DNA of 64,000 nt from DASSKA01 sp963839365 (lineage in GTDB: Bacteria; Actinomycetota; Actinomycetes; Propionibacteriales; Nocardioidaceae): NCBI GenBank assembly GCA_963839365.1, contig CAWIUT010000009.1:62001-126000 (forward strand). Reading direction: 5' to 3'. The position numbers were made by a program, and so were the translations under genes. The notes below the pieces were generated by a model. It was not told the DNA's origin. It did no database searches and saw nothing but the letters and a program-made list of their open reading frames with translations. Position 1 is the first letter of the stretch. Each line of letters starts with the position of its first letter. Of the stretch, positions 8,047-15,831 are shown one piece after another.

Positions 8047-9093
8047 GTGGGCACCCGATCCAGCGTTCCCCCGGGCACATCCCCGGGCACATCCCCGGGC
8101 ACATCCCCGGTGACATCCCCGGTGACATCTCCGGTCACGTCGCCGGGCGTTGCCGCGCGGACTTCTCGGGACCGACCCGAGGCGGAGAGACCGATCGTCG
8201 TCGGTGTCGACCCGGGAGGCCGAAGCACCAGCGCGGTGCTGTGGGCCGCGGAGGAAGCCGAGCGCACCGGCCGTCCACTCTCTCTCGTCAGCGCCTATCC
8301 CAACGAGGCAGCCGCCGGTGGCGACGGCGCCTCGCTGCGCAGCGACCTCGCCGGGGTCGCCCGGCGGTTGACCCTGTCCGACCTGGAGTACGAAGCACGC
8401 TTCGGGTCCCCGGTCGACGTGCTCGTCGACGCCGCGGCACAGGGCTGCATGCTGGTCGTCGGCCGGCGCGGTTACGGCGGCATGCAGCGGCGGCTGCTGG
8501 GCAGCACCTCGATGGCCGTCGCCGGACGGTGCCCGGTGCCCGTCGTGGTGGCGCCCGAACAGTGGCTGCAGCCCAGCATGTCCTCGGCCCCACTGGTGGT
8601 CGGGGTCGACTCACGGCGGCCCCCGCCCCGCACCGATGTGGGCCGGGTGGCGGACCCGGACCGGCTCGTCCTGGAGTTCGCCTTCGACCGGGCCGCACAG
8701 ATGCGGGTTCCTCTGATCGTGGTGCACGCGTTCGAGATCCCGGTGCTGACCGGCTGGTCCTCCCAGGACGTGGACGCCTGCCGTGGCCGCTACCAGGAGG
8801 CTCTCGAGGCGAGACTCCAGCCGTGGCGCAACGCGTTCCCTGACGTCGAGGTCGTGCCGCGCTGCGTCGCCGAGACGCCCCGCCAGGCCCTGATCGACTC
8901 CGCCGCAGTCGCCCAGCTGACCGTGCTGGGCCGGCACACCGGCGGGAACCTGCGCGGTACTCTGCTCGGGTCGACCACCCGCGCCTTCCTGCATACCGCC
9001 GAGCACCCCGTGGCCGTCATTCCCGTGCGGCCCGGCGCGCAGGAGGACACGGTGCACAACGACTCCGAGGAGGTCGACCATGCTGGTGCGTGA
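8047..9093 (+). CDS. Tandem-domain universal stress protein (Rv2005c/Rv2623-like)
   Basis: A 348-residue protein with two UspA domains (about 50-185 and 195-335). The first domain keeps the full ATP-binding motif G-2X-G-9X-GST in VVGRRGYGGMQRRLLGSTS. The second has GRHTGGNLRGTLLGSTT, with Thr in place of the second Gly. Tandem USPs of this kind are abundant DosR-regulon members in mycobacteria and bind ATP in the cytoplasm. The start is the GTG at 8047, behind AGGAGGGACC; an ATG at 7942 would put the DosR box inside the gene. The N-terminal 30 residues consist of Thr-Ser-Pro-Gly/Val repeats. It overlaps the CBS gene downstream by 14 bp. Confidence 0.9.
   Translation: MGTRSSVPPGTSPGTSPGTSPVTSPVTSPVTSPGVAARTSRDRPEAERPIVVGVDPGGRSTSAVLWAAEEAERTGRPLSLVSAYPNEAAAGGDGASLRSDLAGVARRLTLSDLEYEARFGSPVDVLVDAAAQGCMLVVGRRGYGGMQRRLLGSTSMAVAGRCPVPVVVAPEQWLQPSMSSAPLVVGVDSRRPPPRTDVGRVADPDRLVLEFAFDRAAQMRVPLIVVHAFEIPVLTGWSSQDVDACRGRYQEALEARLQPWRNAFPDVEVVPRCVAETPRQALIDSAAVAQLTVLGRHTGGNLRGTLLGSTTRAFLHTAEHPVAVIPVRPGAQEDTVHNDSEEVDHAGA
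8071..8155 (+). repeat. 12-bp tandem repeat encoding TSPG/TSPV units
   Basis: About seven copies of a 12-bp unit (consensus GGCACATCCCCG, drifting to GTGACATCCCCG and GTCACGTCGCCG) encode Gly/Val-Thr-Ser-Pro. The repeat lies inside the USP gene and gives the protein an unstructured N-terminal tail. Early copies are identical and later ones diverged, so the copy number is probably unstable. Confidence 0.85.
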
Positions 9094-9685
9094 GGTGATG
9101 ACCAGAGAGCCCATCACGGTGCGGGCGAGCACCCCGGTGAAGGACGCTCTGGCCCTGCTCGACCGGCACTCGATCACCATGCTGCCGGTGGTCTCTCCCG
9201 GCGGGCTCATCGTGGGCGTGGTCACCGAGGCGGACCTGATCCGGGAGGTGGTCAAGCCGGACGTCCGCACGCACATGATTCCCCAGCAGCGCGGCCCGAC
9301 GGTCCTCCCTCCTCACGCCGTCGTGGAGGTGATGAACCACCAGACAGTGACGGTGACCGGGGATACCGACCTCGCCGAGGCGGCGAACCTGATGACCGGC
9401 ACCGCAGTGAAGAGCCTGCCCGTGATCGACGAGCACCACCGCGTGATCGGGGTGATCAGCCGGCGCGACATCGTGCGCGTCCTGGCACGCAGTGACGAGG
9501 TGGTCGAGCAGGAGGTCGACGCGCTGTTCCACAGCCTGGGTGTCGACTGGCTCGCGGACGTCCGCGACGGGGTCGTGACCGTGACCGGCCCGGCCGGCGC
9601 CAAGGAGCGGGCTCTGGCCGAGACCGCCACATCCACGGTTCCCGGGGTGGTCGCGGTCACGATCAGGGACGTCCGCGTCGGGTGA
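9080..9685 (+). CDS. CBS-pair protein with C-terminal BON domain
   Basis: A 201-residue protein with two CBS motifs (about 7-60 and 80-140, with the phrases VREVMTREPITV and VVEVMNHQTVTV) and a C-terminal BON-like stretch (about 150-200, GVVTVTGPAGAKERALAE). CBS pairs bind adenine nucleotides and act as energy sensors. The mycobacterial DosR regulon contains a CBS protein (Hrp1, Rv2626c), though that one is shorter and lacks BON. The start overlaps the USP stop by 14 bp, so the two are translationally coupled behind the box at 7949. The 3' end overlaps the convergent APH-AAA gene by 23 bp. Confidence 0.9.
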   Translation: MLVREVMTREPITVRASTPVKDALALLDRHSITMLPVVSPGGLIVGVVTEADLIREVVKPDVRTHMIPQQRGPTVLPPHAVVEVMNHQTVTVTGDTDLAEAANLMTGTAVKSLPVIDEHHRVIGVISRRDIVRVLARSDEVVEQEVDALFHSLGVDWLADVRDGVVTVTGPAGAKERALAETATSTVPGVVAVTIRDVRVG

Positions 9686-11153
9686 GCGGCGGCTGACGAC
9701 GACCGAAGAGCGAGGTCGCCGCCGTCAGCGTGGACGCGAGCGGCACGGCGGTGTCGACCGGTGTCGCTTCGGGCCACGGAGCCGTGTCCCGGGCCATCCG
9801 GGCGGCCGTCGCGGCATCCGCGTCGGAGGGGCCGCGGCGGCCTGCCATGCGCGCGTCGGCCACCTGGGGGGGCGCCAGGCACCGGATCTCGACGAGGTCG
9901 GCGGGGCATCGATCGGCGAGAGCCCTTGCCTCGGCCCGTGGCTCAGCCCCCGTCCAGGACGCGTCCACCACGACCGACTCCCCCATGCCGAGCAACGTCT
10001 CGGCCCGATGCAGCAGCTCGGCGTAGGTGCGCCGGCTCCACTCCTCGGCATAGAGCCCCTCGCGGTAACCGGCCGCCGCGCTGCTGTCCGGGTCCAGACC
10101 GGCGAGCTCCTTGCGCACCCGGTCGCTGCGCAGCACGACCATCCCGAACCGGTCGGCGAGCGCACCCGCCAGCGTCGACTTGCCCGTTCCCGGGAGACCA
10201 CCGACCATCACCAGGGTCACGGTGCTGTCCACCAGGTGCTGACGAGCCAGCGCCGCCAGCAACCGCGCTTCCGTGGCGGCGTCGGAACCACCCTGCGCGA
10301 AGCGCAGGCAGGCCACCTTGACCCGCACGAATGCCCGGTAGGCGATGTAATGGTGCAGCAGTGCCGTCGGCGCCCGGTCCCCGGCCAGCTCCAGGTACCA
10401 GCCCAAGAACCGGTCCGCCACGTCCTGAGCCCCCAGGCGTTCGAGGTCCATGGCCAGGAACGCGGCGTCGTCGACGCGGTCCAGGTAGCGCAACCGGTCG
10501 TCGAACTCCAGGCAGTCCAGCACCCGGGGGCCGTCGGAAAGGCAGAAGATGTCCTCCGCGATCAGGTCACCGTGGCCGTCGACGATGCAGCCTTGTCGGA
10601 CCCGCGTCTCCAGCAGTGGACCGCGGCCGGCCAGGAACCGCAGGGTCAGCCTCTCGATGTCGAGCACCTCGTCGGGGTCCAGGACGGTCCCGTGGAAGGG
10701 CCTCACCTGCGCAAAACTGTCCGTCCACCGGGTGCGCAGCGCCTCGAGGCCGCCTTCGACGTCCACCTCCGTTCGCCGCACGGACCGCGAGTGGAAGGCT
10801 GCCAGCCGGTGGGCCACCTCGCGCAGGTCCGCATCGACCGGCGCCCCTTGGCGCACGAGTGTGGACAGCCGTCGGTCCGCCGGCATGCGCCGCATGACCA
10901 CCACCGGCTCCACACACCCATCGGGTTGCTCGAAGCGACCCACCCCGAGGTAGACGTCAGGGCTCAACCGGCGGTTGAGCTCCACCTCACGACGGCAGAC
11001 CCGCTCCCTCTCCGCCGCCGAGGAGAAGTCCAGGAAACCGAGGCTCACCGGCTTCTTGACCTTGTACGCGCGGTCCCCGACCAGCGTCACCACCCCACTG
11101 TGGGTCTCCTGAACTGCCGCGAACGGACCGGCGCCCGGCGTCCACCCGGCCAT
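9663..11153 (-). CDS. Aminoglycoside-phosphotransferase-like / P-loop kinase fusion (Rv2004c-like)
   Basis: A 496-residue protein matching the size and order of M. tuberculosis Rv2004c, a DosR-regulon protein of unknown substrate. The N-terminal half is a kinase fold with the Brenner-type HGDL (194-197) and the metal-site block LDCLEFDDRLRYLDRVDDAAF. The C-terminal half is a P-loop NTPase with GLPGTGKST (319-327), resembling gluconate-kinase or zeta-type small-molecule kinases. ATG 11153 is chosen because GGAGGGCGA precedes it. The longer frame to ATG 11459 reads through the intergenic box and the nitroreductase start. Both active sites look intact; the substrate is unknown. Confidence 0.88.
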   Translation of the reverse strand: MAGWTPGAGPFAAVQETHSGVVTLVGDRAYKVKKPVSLGFLDFSSAAERERVCRREVELNRRLSPDVYLGVGRFEQPDGCVEPVVVMRRMPADRRLSTLVRQGAPVDADLREVAHRLAAFHSRSVRRTEVDVEGGLEALRTRWTDSFAQVRPFHGTVLDPDEVLDIERLTLRFLAGRGPLLETRVRQGCIVDGHGDLIAEDIFCLSDGPRVLDCLEFDDRLRYLDRVDDAAFLAMDLERLGAQDVADRFLGWYLELAGDRAPTALLHHYIAYRAFVRVKVACLRFAQGGSDAATEARLLAALARQHLVDSTVTLVMVGGLPGTGKSTLAGALADRFGMVVLRSDRVRKELAGLDPDSSAAAGYREGLYAEEWSRRTYAELLHRAETLLGMGESVVVDASWTGAEPRAEARALADRCPADLVEIRCLAPPQVADARMAGRRGPSDADAATAARMARDTAPWPEATPVDTAVPLASTLTAATSLFGRRQPPLTRRGRP

Positions 11154-11290
11154 TCGCCCTCCAGTCCTCCGAGCGCGTGACTGACCAGTCACGGTGCACC
11201 CCGTAGGGCACTTCATAGGGCAGTCCTCGCTGTCGCCAGACTTGTCCCTGCCGGCAGCACCTTCCAAGGTGCGTTCGTCACGGTGGCCCG

Positions 11291-11304
11291 GGGACTTAGG
11301 CCCT
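11291..11304 (+). promoter_or_regulatory. DosR box upstream of Acg-like nitroreductase
   Basis: GGGACTTAGGCCCT: perfect left arm, two changes on the right. It lies 62 bp before the nitroreductase GTG and 138 bp from the divergent APH-AAA start. A second half-match, GCCAGACTTGTCCC at 11235-11248, keeps only the right arm and lies closer to APH-AAA. Confidence 0.65.
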
Positions 11305-11365
11305 ATCGAGCGCGGTCGGCGGTGGGCAGCGTGGCAACAGCGTCTTCGCACGCCAAGGAGGGCGA

Positions 11366-12385
11366 GTGATACGACCCGCGGCGCCGAGTCCGACCGCATC
11401 CAGCCGCTCCGGCGCCCAACCTCCGTTGAAGGAGATCCTCGGCCTGGCCTGCCGGGCACCGAGCGTGCACAACACGCAACCCTGGCTGTGGCGCCTCCGG
11501 GACGGCCGGCTCGAGCTGGTGGCCGACTATTCCCGCCAGCTCAAGCACGCCGACCCCGACGGTCGCGACCTCCTGCTCAGCTGCGGCGCGGTTCTCCATC
11601 ACCTCCAGGTGACGGCTGCGGCCATGGGCTGGCCGGCCCGGGTGCGCCGGCTGCCCGACCCAGGGCAGCCGGCGCAGGTCGCGACGGTCACCTTCTCCCC
11701 CGCGACGCGGCCCGCCCACGGCGCCGCTGTGCTCCGCTCGGTCCGCGCTCGACAGACCGATCGCCGGCGGTTCACCTCCTGGCCCGTGCCATCGGAACGG
11801 CTGCACAGCCTCGCGGCCGCCGGCGCACAGTGGGGGGCACAGGTGCTGCCGGTCGGCGGGGAGAGCGTCCGGTCGCGTCTGCGTCTGCTGACCGCGCGCG
11901 CCGACCACCTGCAGCGGCAGGACCCCGGCTACCTGAGCGAGCTCGAGAGCTGGGTGCGATCCGGCAGGGACGGCCTGACGCCGGAGGTGCTGCCCAGCCG
12001 CGCCTCGACCGCACAGCAGGACGACGGGCTGTCCCGCCGGTTCCCCTCGGGCACGCTGGTCGACACGGCGCCCGCGTACCAGGCCGCCGCCGACGCGATG
12101 CTCCTGGTGTGCACCCGCTCCGACGACCCCATGTCCTGCATCCGGGCAGGCGAGGCGATGAGCGCGGTCTGGCTGCGTGCCACCGAGGAGCAGCTCGCCG
12201 TGGTGCCGCTCAGCCAGGCGTTGGAGGTCGAGGAGACCCGGCACGAAGTGATGCAGAGCATCCTCGGCGGGCTGGCCCATCCCCAGATCCTGCTGCGGAC
12301 CGGCTGGCCGCCGGTGGGGCGGGCGGAGCTGCCCCCGACGCCACGCCGGCCGCTCAGCGAGGTGCTGGTGCGTGATCCCGCCTGA
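11366..12385 (+). CDS. Acg-family nitroreductase-like FMN protein
   Basis: A 339-residue protein with the Acg/Rv3131 family opening block EILGLACRAPSVHNTQPW and a nitroreductase-like fold over the rest. M. tuberculosis Acg (Rv2032), next to hspX, is among its strongest DosR-induced genes. Acg is reported to bind FMN in a buried site and may sequester flavin rather than act as a classical nitroreductase. The start is a GTG at 11366 preceded by AAGGAGGGCGA. It is convergent with the P-type ATPase gene, with a 32-bp overlap of 3' ends. An intergenic DosR box precedes it. Confidence 0.88.
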   Translation: MIRPAAPSPTASSRSGAQPPLKEILGLACRAPSVHNTQPWLWRLRDGRLELVADYSRQLKHADPDGRDLLLSCGAVLHHLQVTAAAMGWPARVRRLPDPGQPAQVATVTFSPATRPAHGAAVLRSVRARQTDRRRFTSWPVPSERLHSLAAAGAQWGAQVLPVGGESVRSRLRLLTARADHLQRQDPGYLSELESWVRSGRDGLTPEVLPSRASTAQQDDGLSRRFPSGTLVDTAPAYQAAADAMLLVCTRSDDPMSCIRAGEAMSAVWLRATEEQLAVVPLSQALEVEETRHEVMQSILGGLAHPQILLRTGWPPVGRAELPPTPRRPLSEVLVRDPA

Positions 12386-14903
12386 GCACGGTGGCCCTCA
12401 CGAGCGCGCCCGGAAGCACTGCCAGCCCGACCGTCACGGCCAGCGCCGGAGCGGGAACCGGCCGGGTGCCGAGCAGCTCGTTCAGCGCCGGCGCGTAGGC
12501 GCCGAGCAGCTGGAGCGCCACGCTCGCGCCGACCGCGGCCTCCAGCCCCCGCTGCCGCCAGGTGCGACGTCCCACCCGGGCCCGCAACGCCAGCGCTACC
12601 GTGAGCTGCCCGAAGCCCAGGGTGAGGAACACGCACGTCTGCGCATGAGCCTCCAGCCGCGGCGCCAGGACCGCGGCGGCCAGCGACACCACCGTGATCG
12701 CTGCTGCTCCCCATCCGATCTGCGCCACGAGCCCCTGGCCGAGGATGGACTCCTGGGGCGAGCGCGACGGGCGCTTCATCAGCCGCCGGTCCAGCGGCTC
12801 TCCGCTGAAGGCCACCCCGGGGAGACCGTGCGTGAGCATGTTGATCCACAGGATCTGGGCCGGCAGCAGCGGGATGACCAGTCCGAGGAAGGGCCCGGCC
12901 AGCATGACGCCCACTTCGGCCATTCCGCCGGCCAGCGCGTACCGAAGGAAGGTGCGGATGTTCGCATACACCCGCCGGCCCTCCTCCACCGCGGCGACGA
13001 CCGTACGCAGCTCGTCGTCGGCGAGCACCAGAGCAGCGGCCTGCCGGGCGACCTCGCTGCCCGACCGCCCCATCGAGACGCCGATGTCGGCGGTGCGCAG
13101 CGCCGGGGCGTCGTTCACGCCGTCACCGGTGACCGCCACGACCTCGCCGTGCTGCTGCAGATGAGCCACGATGGCGACCTTCTGCTCCGGCCTGACCCTG
13201 GCGAAGACGCCGACGTCCTCGACGTCGCCCCTGCCCAGCACCTCGTCGAGCTGCCGACCCTCCACCACGGCGGCGCCGCCACGAAGAATGCCGAGCCGGG
13301 AAGCGACCGCGCGCGCCGTGCCACCGTGGTCCCCGGTCACCAGCACCAGTCGGATGCCGGCGTCCCGCAGAGCCCGCACCACACCCTTTGCGCTCTCCCT
13401 CGGTGGGTCGCTCATCGCGACCAGGCCGACGATGCGTAGCCCTCCCTCGTCGAGGTCCAAGGGGGCGGCCGCGGACTCTCGGTCCCCGACCATGAGGACC
13501 CGGTGGCCGGTCTCCATCAGCGACGTCGCGGCAGCCCGCACCTCGGTGAGCCGTTCGTCCGTGTCGTCGAGCAGCCCGATGACCGCCTCCGGCGCACCTT
13601 TGCACACCAGCAGCCGCTCTCCGGCCGCGGCGCGGTGAACGGTGACCATCCGCCGGGTCGCCGGGTCGAAGGGTCGTTCGGCCACCCGGGGCCACCGGGC
13701 ACGTGCCTGCTCCACGTCGAGTCCGCCGTTCTCGCACGCGGCGAGCATCGCCTGCTCGACGGGGTCGCCGGGGGCCCTCTCCCCGTCGCCGGCTCCGGTG
13801 GCGCGCGGGTAGGCGTCGTTGCACAGAGCCATGTCCCGGAGCAGAGAGTCCAGCCCAGGGGCGTCCACCGTCCCGGACAGGTCGGCGTCGCGCCAGCCAA
13901 CTTCTCCGACCGAAGGCAGCCAGAGTCGCTCGACCGACATCCGCCCCTTCGTCAGGGTGCCGGTCTTGTCCGACGCCAGCACGGTCACCGAGCCGAGGGT
14001 CTCCACAGCGGGCAGCCGCCGCACCACAGCGTGGCGGCTCGCCATCCGGTGCGCGCCCAACGCGAGGGCGATCGAGGCCACCGCCGGGAGCGACTCCGGA
14101 ACCGCTGCGACCGACAGGCTGACCGCGACCAGCACCATCTCCGCCAACGACCGGCCGCGCAGCAGGCCGAGGAGAAGTACGACGGTGGCCAGCACGACCA
14201 CCAGCAGCACGAGCTCCGCGCTGAGGCGCCCCAGCCGCTGCTGCAACGGTGTCCGCCGCAGCGGAGCTGCCGCTACCACCGCGGCGATGCGCCCGAGCCC
14301 GCTGCGCGCGCCGGTGCGGGTGACGACCGCATCGCCGCGTCCCCGGGTGACGACAGTGCCCGCCTCGAGCTCTTCCCCGGCCACGCAGTCGCGGGGCACC
14401 GACTCCCCGGTGATGGCGGACTCGTCGACCTGCAGGCTGTGCGCTTCCTCGAGGACACCGTCGGCGGCGACGATGTCGCCGGCCTCCACCGCCAGGCGGT
14501 CCCCGGGCACCACATCGCGGGCCCATACCTGGCCGCGGTGCCCGTCCCGGACCACCACCGCCCAGGGCGCAGCGAGCCGGTCCAGCTGGTGAACCGCGCG
14601 TGAGGCCCGCCACTCCTGGACCACCCCGAGAGTGGTGTTGAGCACGATCACCGTGGCAATGATGATGCCGTCGGACAGGTCGCGCGTGACCGCGGTGACC
14701 CCGCCCGCCAGCATCAAGAGGAGCAGCATCGGGTCCCGCAGCTGAGCCAGCACCCGAGCCGGCAGGCGCGACTCGTGGGCAACCGGGATCTCGTTCGGTC
14801 CCCACTCGGTCAGCCGCCGTTCAGCCTCCACGGTCGTGAGACCGGCGGACGAGGTGGTAGCACTCGAAGCCGTCGGCACCAGGTGCAGACGGTCGGGGGG
14901 CAC
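12354..14903 (-). CDS. P2-type cation-transporting ATPase (CtpF-like)
   Basis: An 849-residue P-type ATPase: N-terminal cation-ATPase domain (about 15-80), actuator with ITGES, phosphorylation loop SDKTGTLTKGRM, hinge block TGDGVNDAPALRTADIG and C-terminal membrane helices. The fourth helix carries VPESLP, matching the PExLP pattern of calcium-type P2 pumps; no N-terminal heavy-metal domain is seen. M. tuberculosis CtpF (Rv1997) is a DosR-regulon pump of this class. The start is taken as the GTG at 14903 with AGGAG in front, 7 bp after the DUF1918 stop, so the two genes form an operon reading away from the hsp20 promoter region. Calcium is the likely ion, not proven. Confidence 0.88.
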   Translation of the reverse strand: MPPDRLHLVPTASSATTSSAGLTTVEAERRLTEWGPNEIPVAHESRLPARVLAQLRDPMLLLLMLAGGVTAVTRDLSDGIIIATVIVLNTTLGVVQEWRASRAVHQLDRLAAPWAVVVRDGHRGQVWARDVVPGDRLAVEAGDIVAADGVLEEAHSLQVDESAITGESVPRDCVAGEELEAGTVVTRGRGDAVVTRTGARSGLGRIAAVVAAAPLRRTPLQQRLGRLSAELVLLVVVLATVVLLLGLLRGRSLAEMVLVAVSLSVAAVPESLPAVASIALALGAHRMASRHAVVRRLPAVETLGSVTVLASDKTGTLTKGRMSVERLWLPSVGEVGWRDADLSGTVDAPGLDSLLRDMALCNDAYPRATGAGDGERAPGDPVEQAMLAACENGGLDVEQARARWPRVAERPFDPATRRMVTVHRAAAGERLLVCKGAPEAVIGLLDDTDERLTEVRAAATSLMETGHRVLMVGDRESAAAPLDLDEGGLRIVGLVAMSDPPRESAKGVVRALRDAGIRLVLVTGDHGGTARAVASRLGILRGGAAVVEGRQLDEVLGRGDVEDVGVFARVRPEQKVAIVAHLQQHGEVVAVTGDGVNDAPALRTADIGVSMGRSGSEVARQAAALVLADDELRTVVAAVEEGRRVYANIRTFLRYALAGGMAEVGVMLAGPFLGLVIPLLPAQILWINMLTHGLPGVAFSGEPLDRRLMKRPSRSPQESILGQGLVAQIGWGAAAITVVSLAAAVLAPRLEAHAQTCVFLTLGFGQLTVALALRARVGRRTWRQRGLEAAVGASVALQLLGAYAPALNELLGTRPVPAPALAVTVGLAVLPGALVRATVLRRDHAPAPR

Positions 14904-14910
14904 GCTCTCC

Positions 14911-15138
14911 TCAGCGCTTCCCGTGGCCACTGTCGGACGTTGCCGGGTGCGCCTCGAAGTGCTCGACGTAGGCGTCGGGGCCGGGGAAGAAGAACGCTTC
15001 GTGCCCGGTGTCGGACCAACGCACCAGGTAGGGCGGCGTCCCGTCCGGGCCACGGACTTCGAGGATCTCGGCGTCCCTGACCGGCCCGTCGAGGTGCAGG
15101 CTCCGGATCACCAGTCGATCCCCCACCTTGGCATGCAT
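14911..15138 (-). CDS. DUF1918 small protein (Rv0569-like)
   Basis: A 75-residue protein with the DUF1918 pattern: MHAKVGDRLVIRS at the start and PYLVRWSDTGHEAFFFPGPD in the second half. M. tuberculosis Rv0569, a DosR-regulon protein, belongs to this family; an SH3-like small beta fold is likely but the biochemical role is unknown. It is the first gene of a two-gene unit with the CtpF-like ATPase and diverges from hsp20 across a region with two DosR-like boxes. It ends in a basic GHGKR tail. Confidence 0.85.
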   Translation of the reverse strand: MHAKVGDRLVIRSLHLDGPVRDAEILEVRGPDGTPPYLVRWSDTGHEAFFFPGPDAYVEHFEAHPATSDSGHGKR

Positions 15139-15213
15139 GGCGTCTCCTCAGGTTTCGTCGAACGCGCATATCGGACTCCTCACCATCACACCGCTTCCGC
15201 GCCGCCCCGCGAA

Positions 15214-15227
15214 GGGCAGGAAGTCCC
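15214..15227 (-). promoter_or_regulatory. DosR box upstream of DUF1918-ATPase unit
   Basis: Read on the minus strand it is GGGACTTCCTGCCC, with a perfect left arm and two changes on the right. It lies 76 bp upstream of the DUF1918 start. Confidence 0.6.
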
Positions 15228-15280
15228 GAGGGTGGCGGTCGCTGGTCAGGCGGGACGAGTCGACTTCCGGCCGCCAACGA

Positions 15281-15294
15281 CGGACTTCTGGCCC
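15281..15294 (+). promoter_or_regulatory. DosR box upstream of hsp20
   Basis: CGGACTTCTGGCCC has one change in each arm. It lies 68 bp before the hsp20 ATG, and with the box at 15214 the intergenic region holds two sites, as at the mycobacterial hspX-acg promoter. Confidence 0.6.
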
Positions 15295-15361
15295 TGTGCC
15301 TCCGGTGCGGGCGGGGTGAGCATGGCGCGGAGAGCACTAACGGCACTGCTGAGGAGGACAG

Positions 15362-15778
15362 ATGAGCACACTTGCGCGACGCGCGGGCAGCCCGGTGAGT
15401 GAGCTGCTGGACTGGTTGGAGTCGTCGCCGACGTTGGGGTTCGCGACCATGCGCGACCTCATCCGTGTCGAGGACTACATGGACGGCAAGGACTACGTGG
15501 TGCGCGCGGAGATGCCGGGCATCGACCCCGACAAGGATGTCGACGTCAGCATCGAGGGTGAGCTGCTGACGATTCACGGCGAGCGCAACGAGGAGGAGCG
15601 GGACAAGAACCACAGCGAGTTCCGTTACGGGTCGTTCACCCGCAGCCTGAGGCTGCCGGCCGGCGCCAAGAAGGACGACGTGTCCGCGAAGTACGACGCG
15701 GGAGTCCTCGAGGTGCGCGTGCCTGTGGGCGCGGTCTCCACGGAGGCGACCAAGATCCCGGTGCAGCGCGCCGGCTGA
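15362..15778 (+). CDS. Hsp20/alpha-crystallin small heat shock protein (HspX-like)
   Basis: A 138-residue protein, similar in length to M. tuberculosis HspX (144). The alpha-crystallin domain spans about 40-130. The segment VRAEMPGIDPDKDVDVSIEG and the later SEFRYGSFTRSLRLPAGAKK align residue by residue with HspX. It is an ATP-independent holdase that protects proteins in dormant cells. A strong ribosome site GAGGAGGACAG precedes the ATG. It is followed by a GC-rich hairpin and then the DUF4389 gene. Confidence 0.92.
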   Translation: MSTLARRAGSPVSELLDWLESSPTLGFATMRDLIRVEDYMDGKDYVVRAEMPGIDPDKDVDVSIEGELLTIHGERNEEERDKNHSEFRYGSFTRSLRLPAGAKKDDVSAKYDAGVLEVRVPVGAVSTEATKIPVQRAG

Positions 15779-15785
15779 GAACCAT

Positions 15786-15816
15786 GGCGGGTGGGGCCGA
15801 AGCGGCTCCACCCGCC
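15786..15816 (+). terminator. GC-rich hairpin between hsp20 and the DUF4389 gene
   Basis: GGCGGGTGGGGCCG pairs with CGGCTCCACCCGCC around an AAG loop: 14 base pairs with a single G-U pair, starting 7 bp after the hsp20 stop. There is no U-run, as is usual in actinobacteria. It could terminate, or protect the hsp20 mRNA and lower expression of the downstream gene whose ribosome site follows 4 bp later. Confidence 0.7.
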
Positions 15817-15831
15817 GGGTCAGGAGCACTC

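Noticed and set aside
8071..8155. Repeats looking at first like a CRISPR-type array
   Set aside because: Unit is 12 bp with no spacers and lies in frame inside a coding region.
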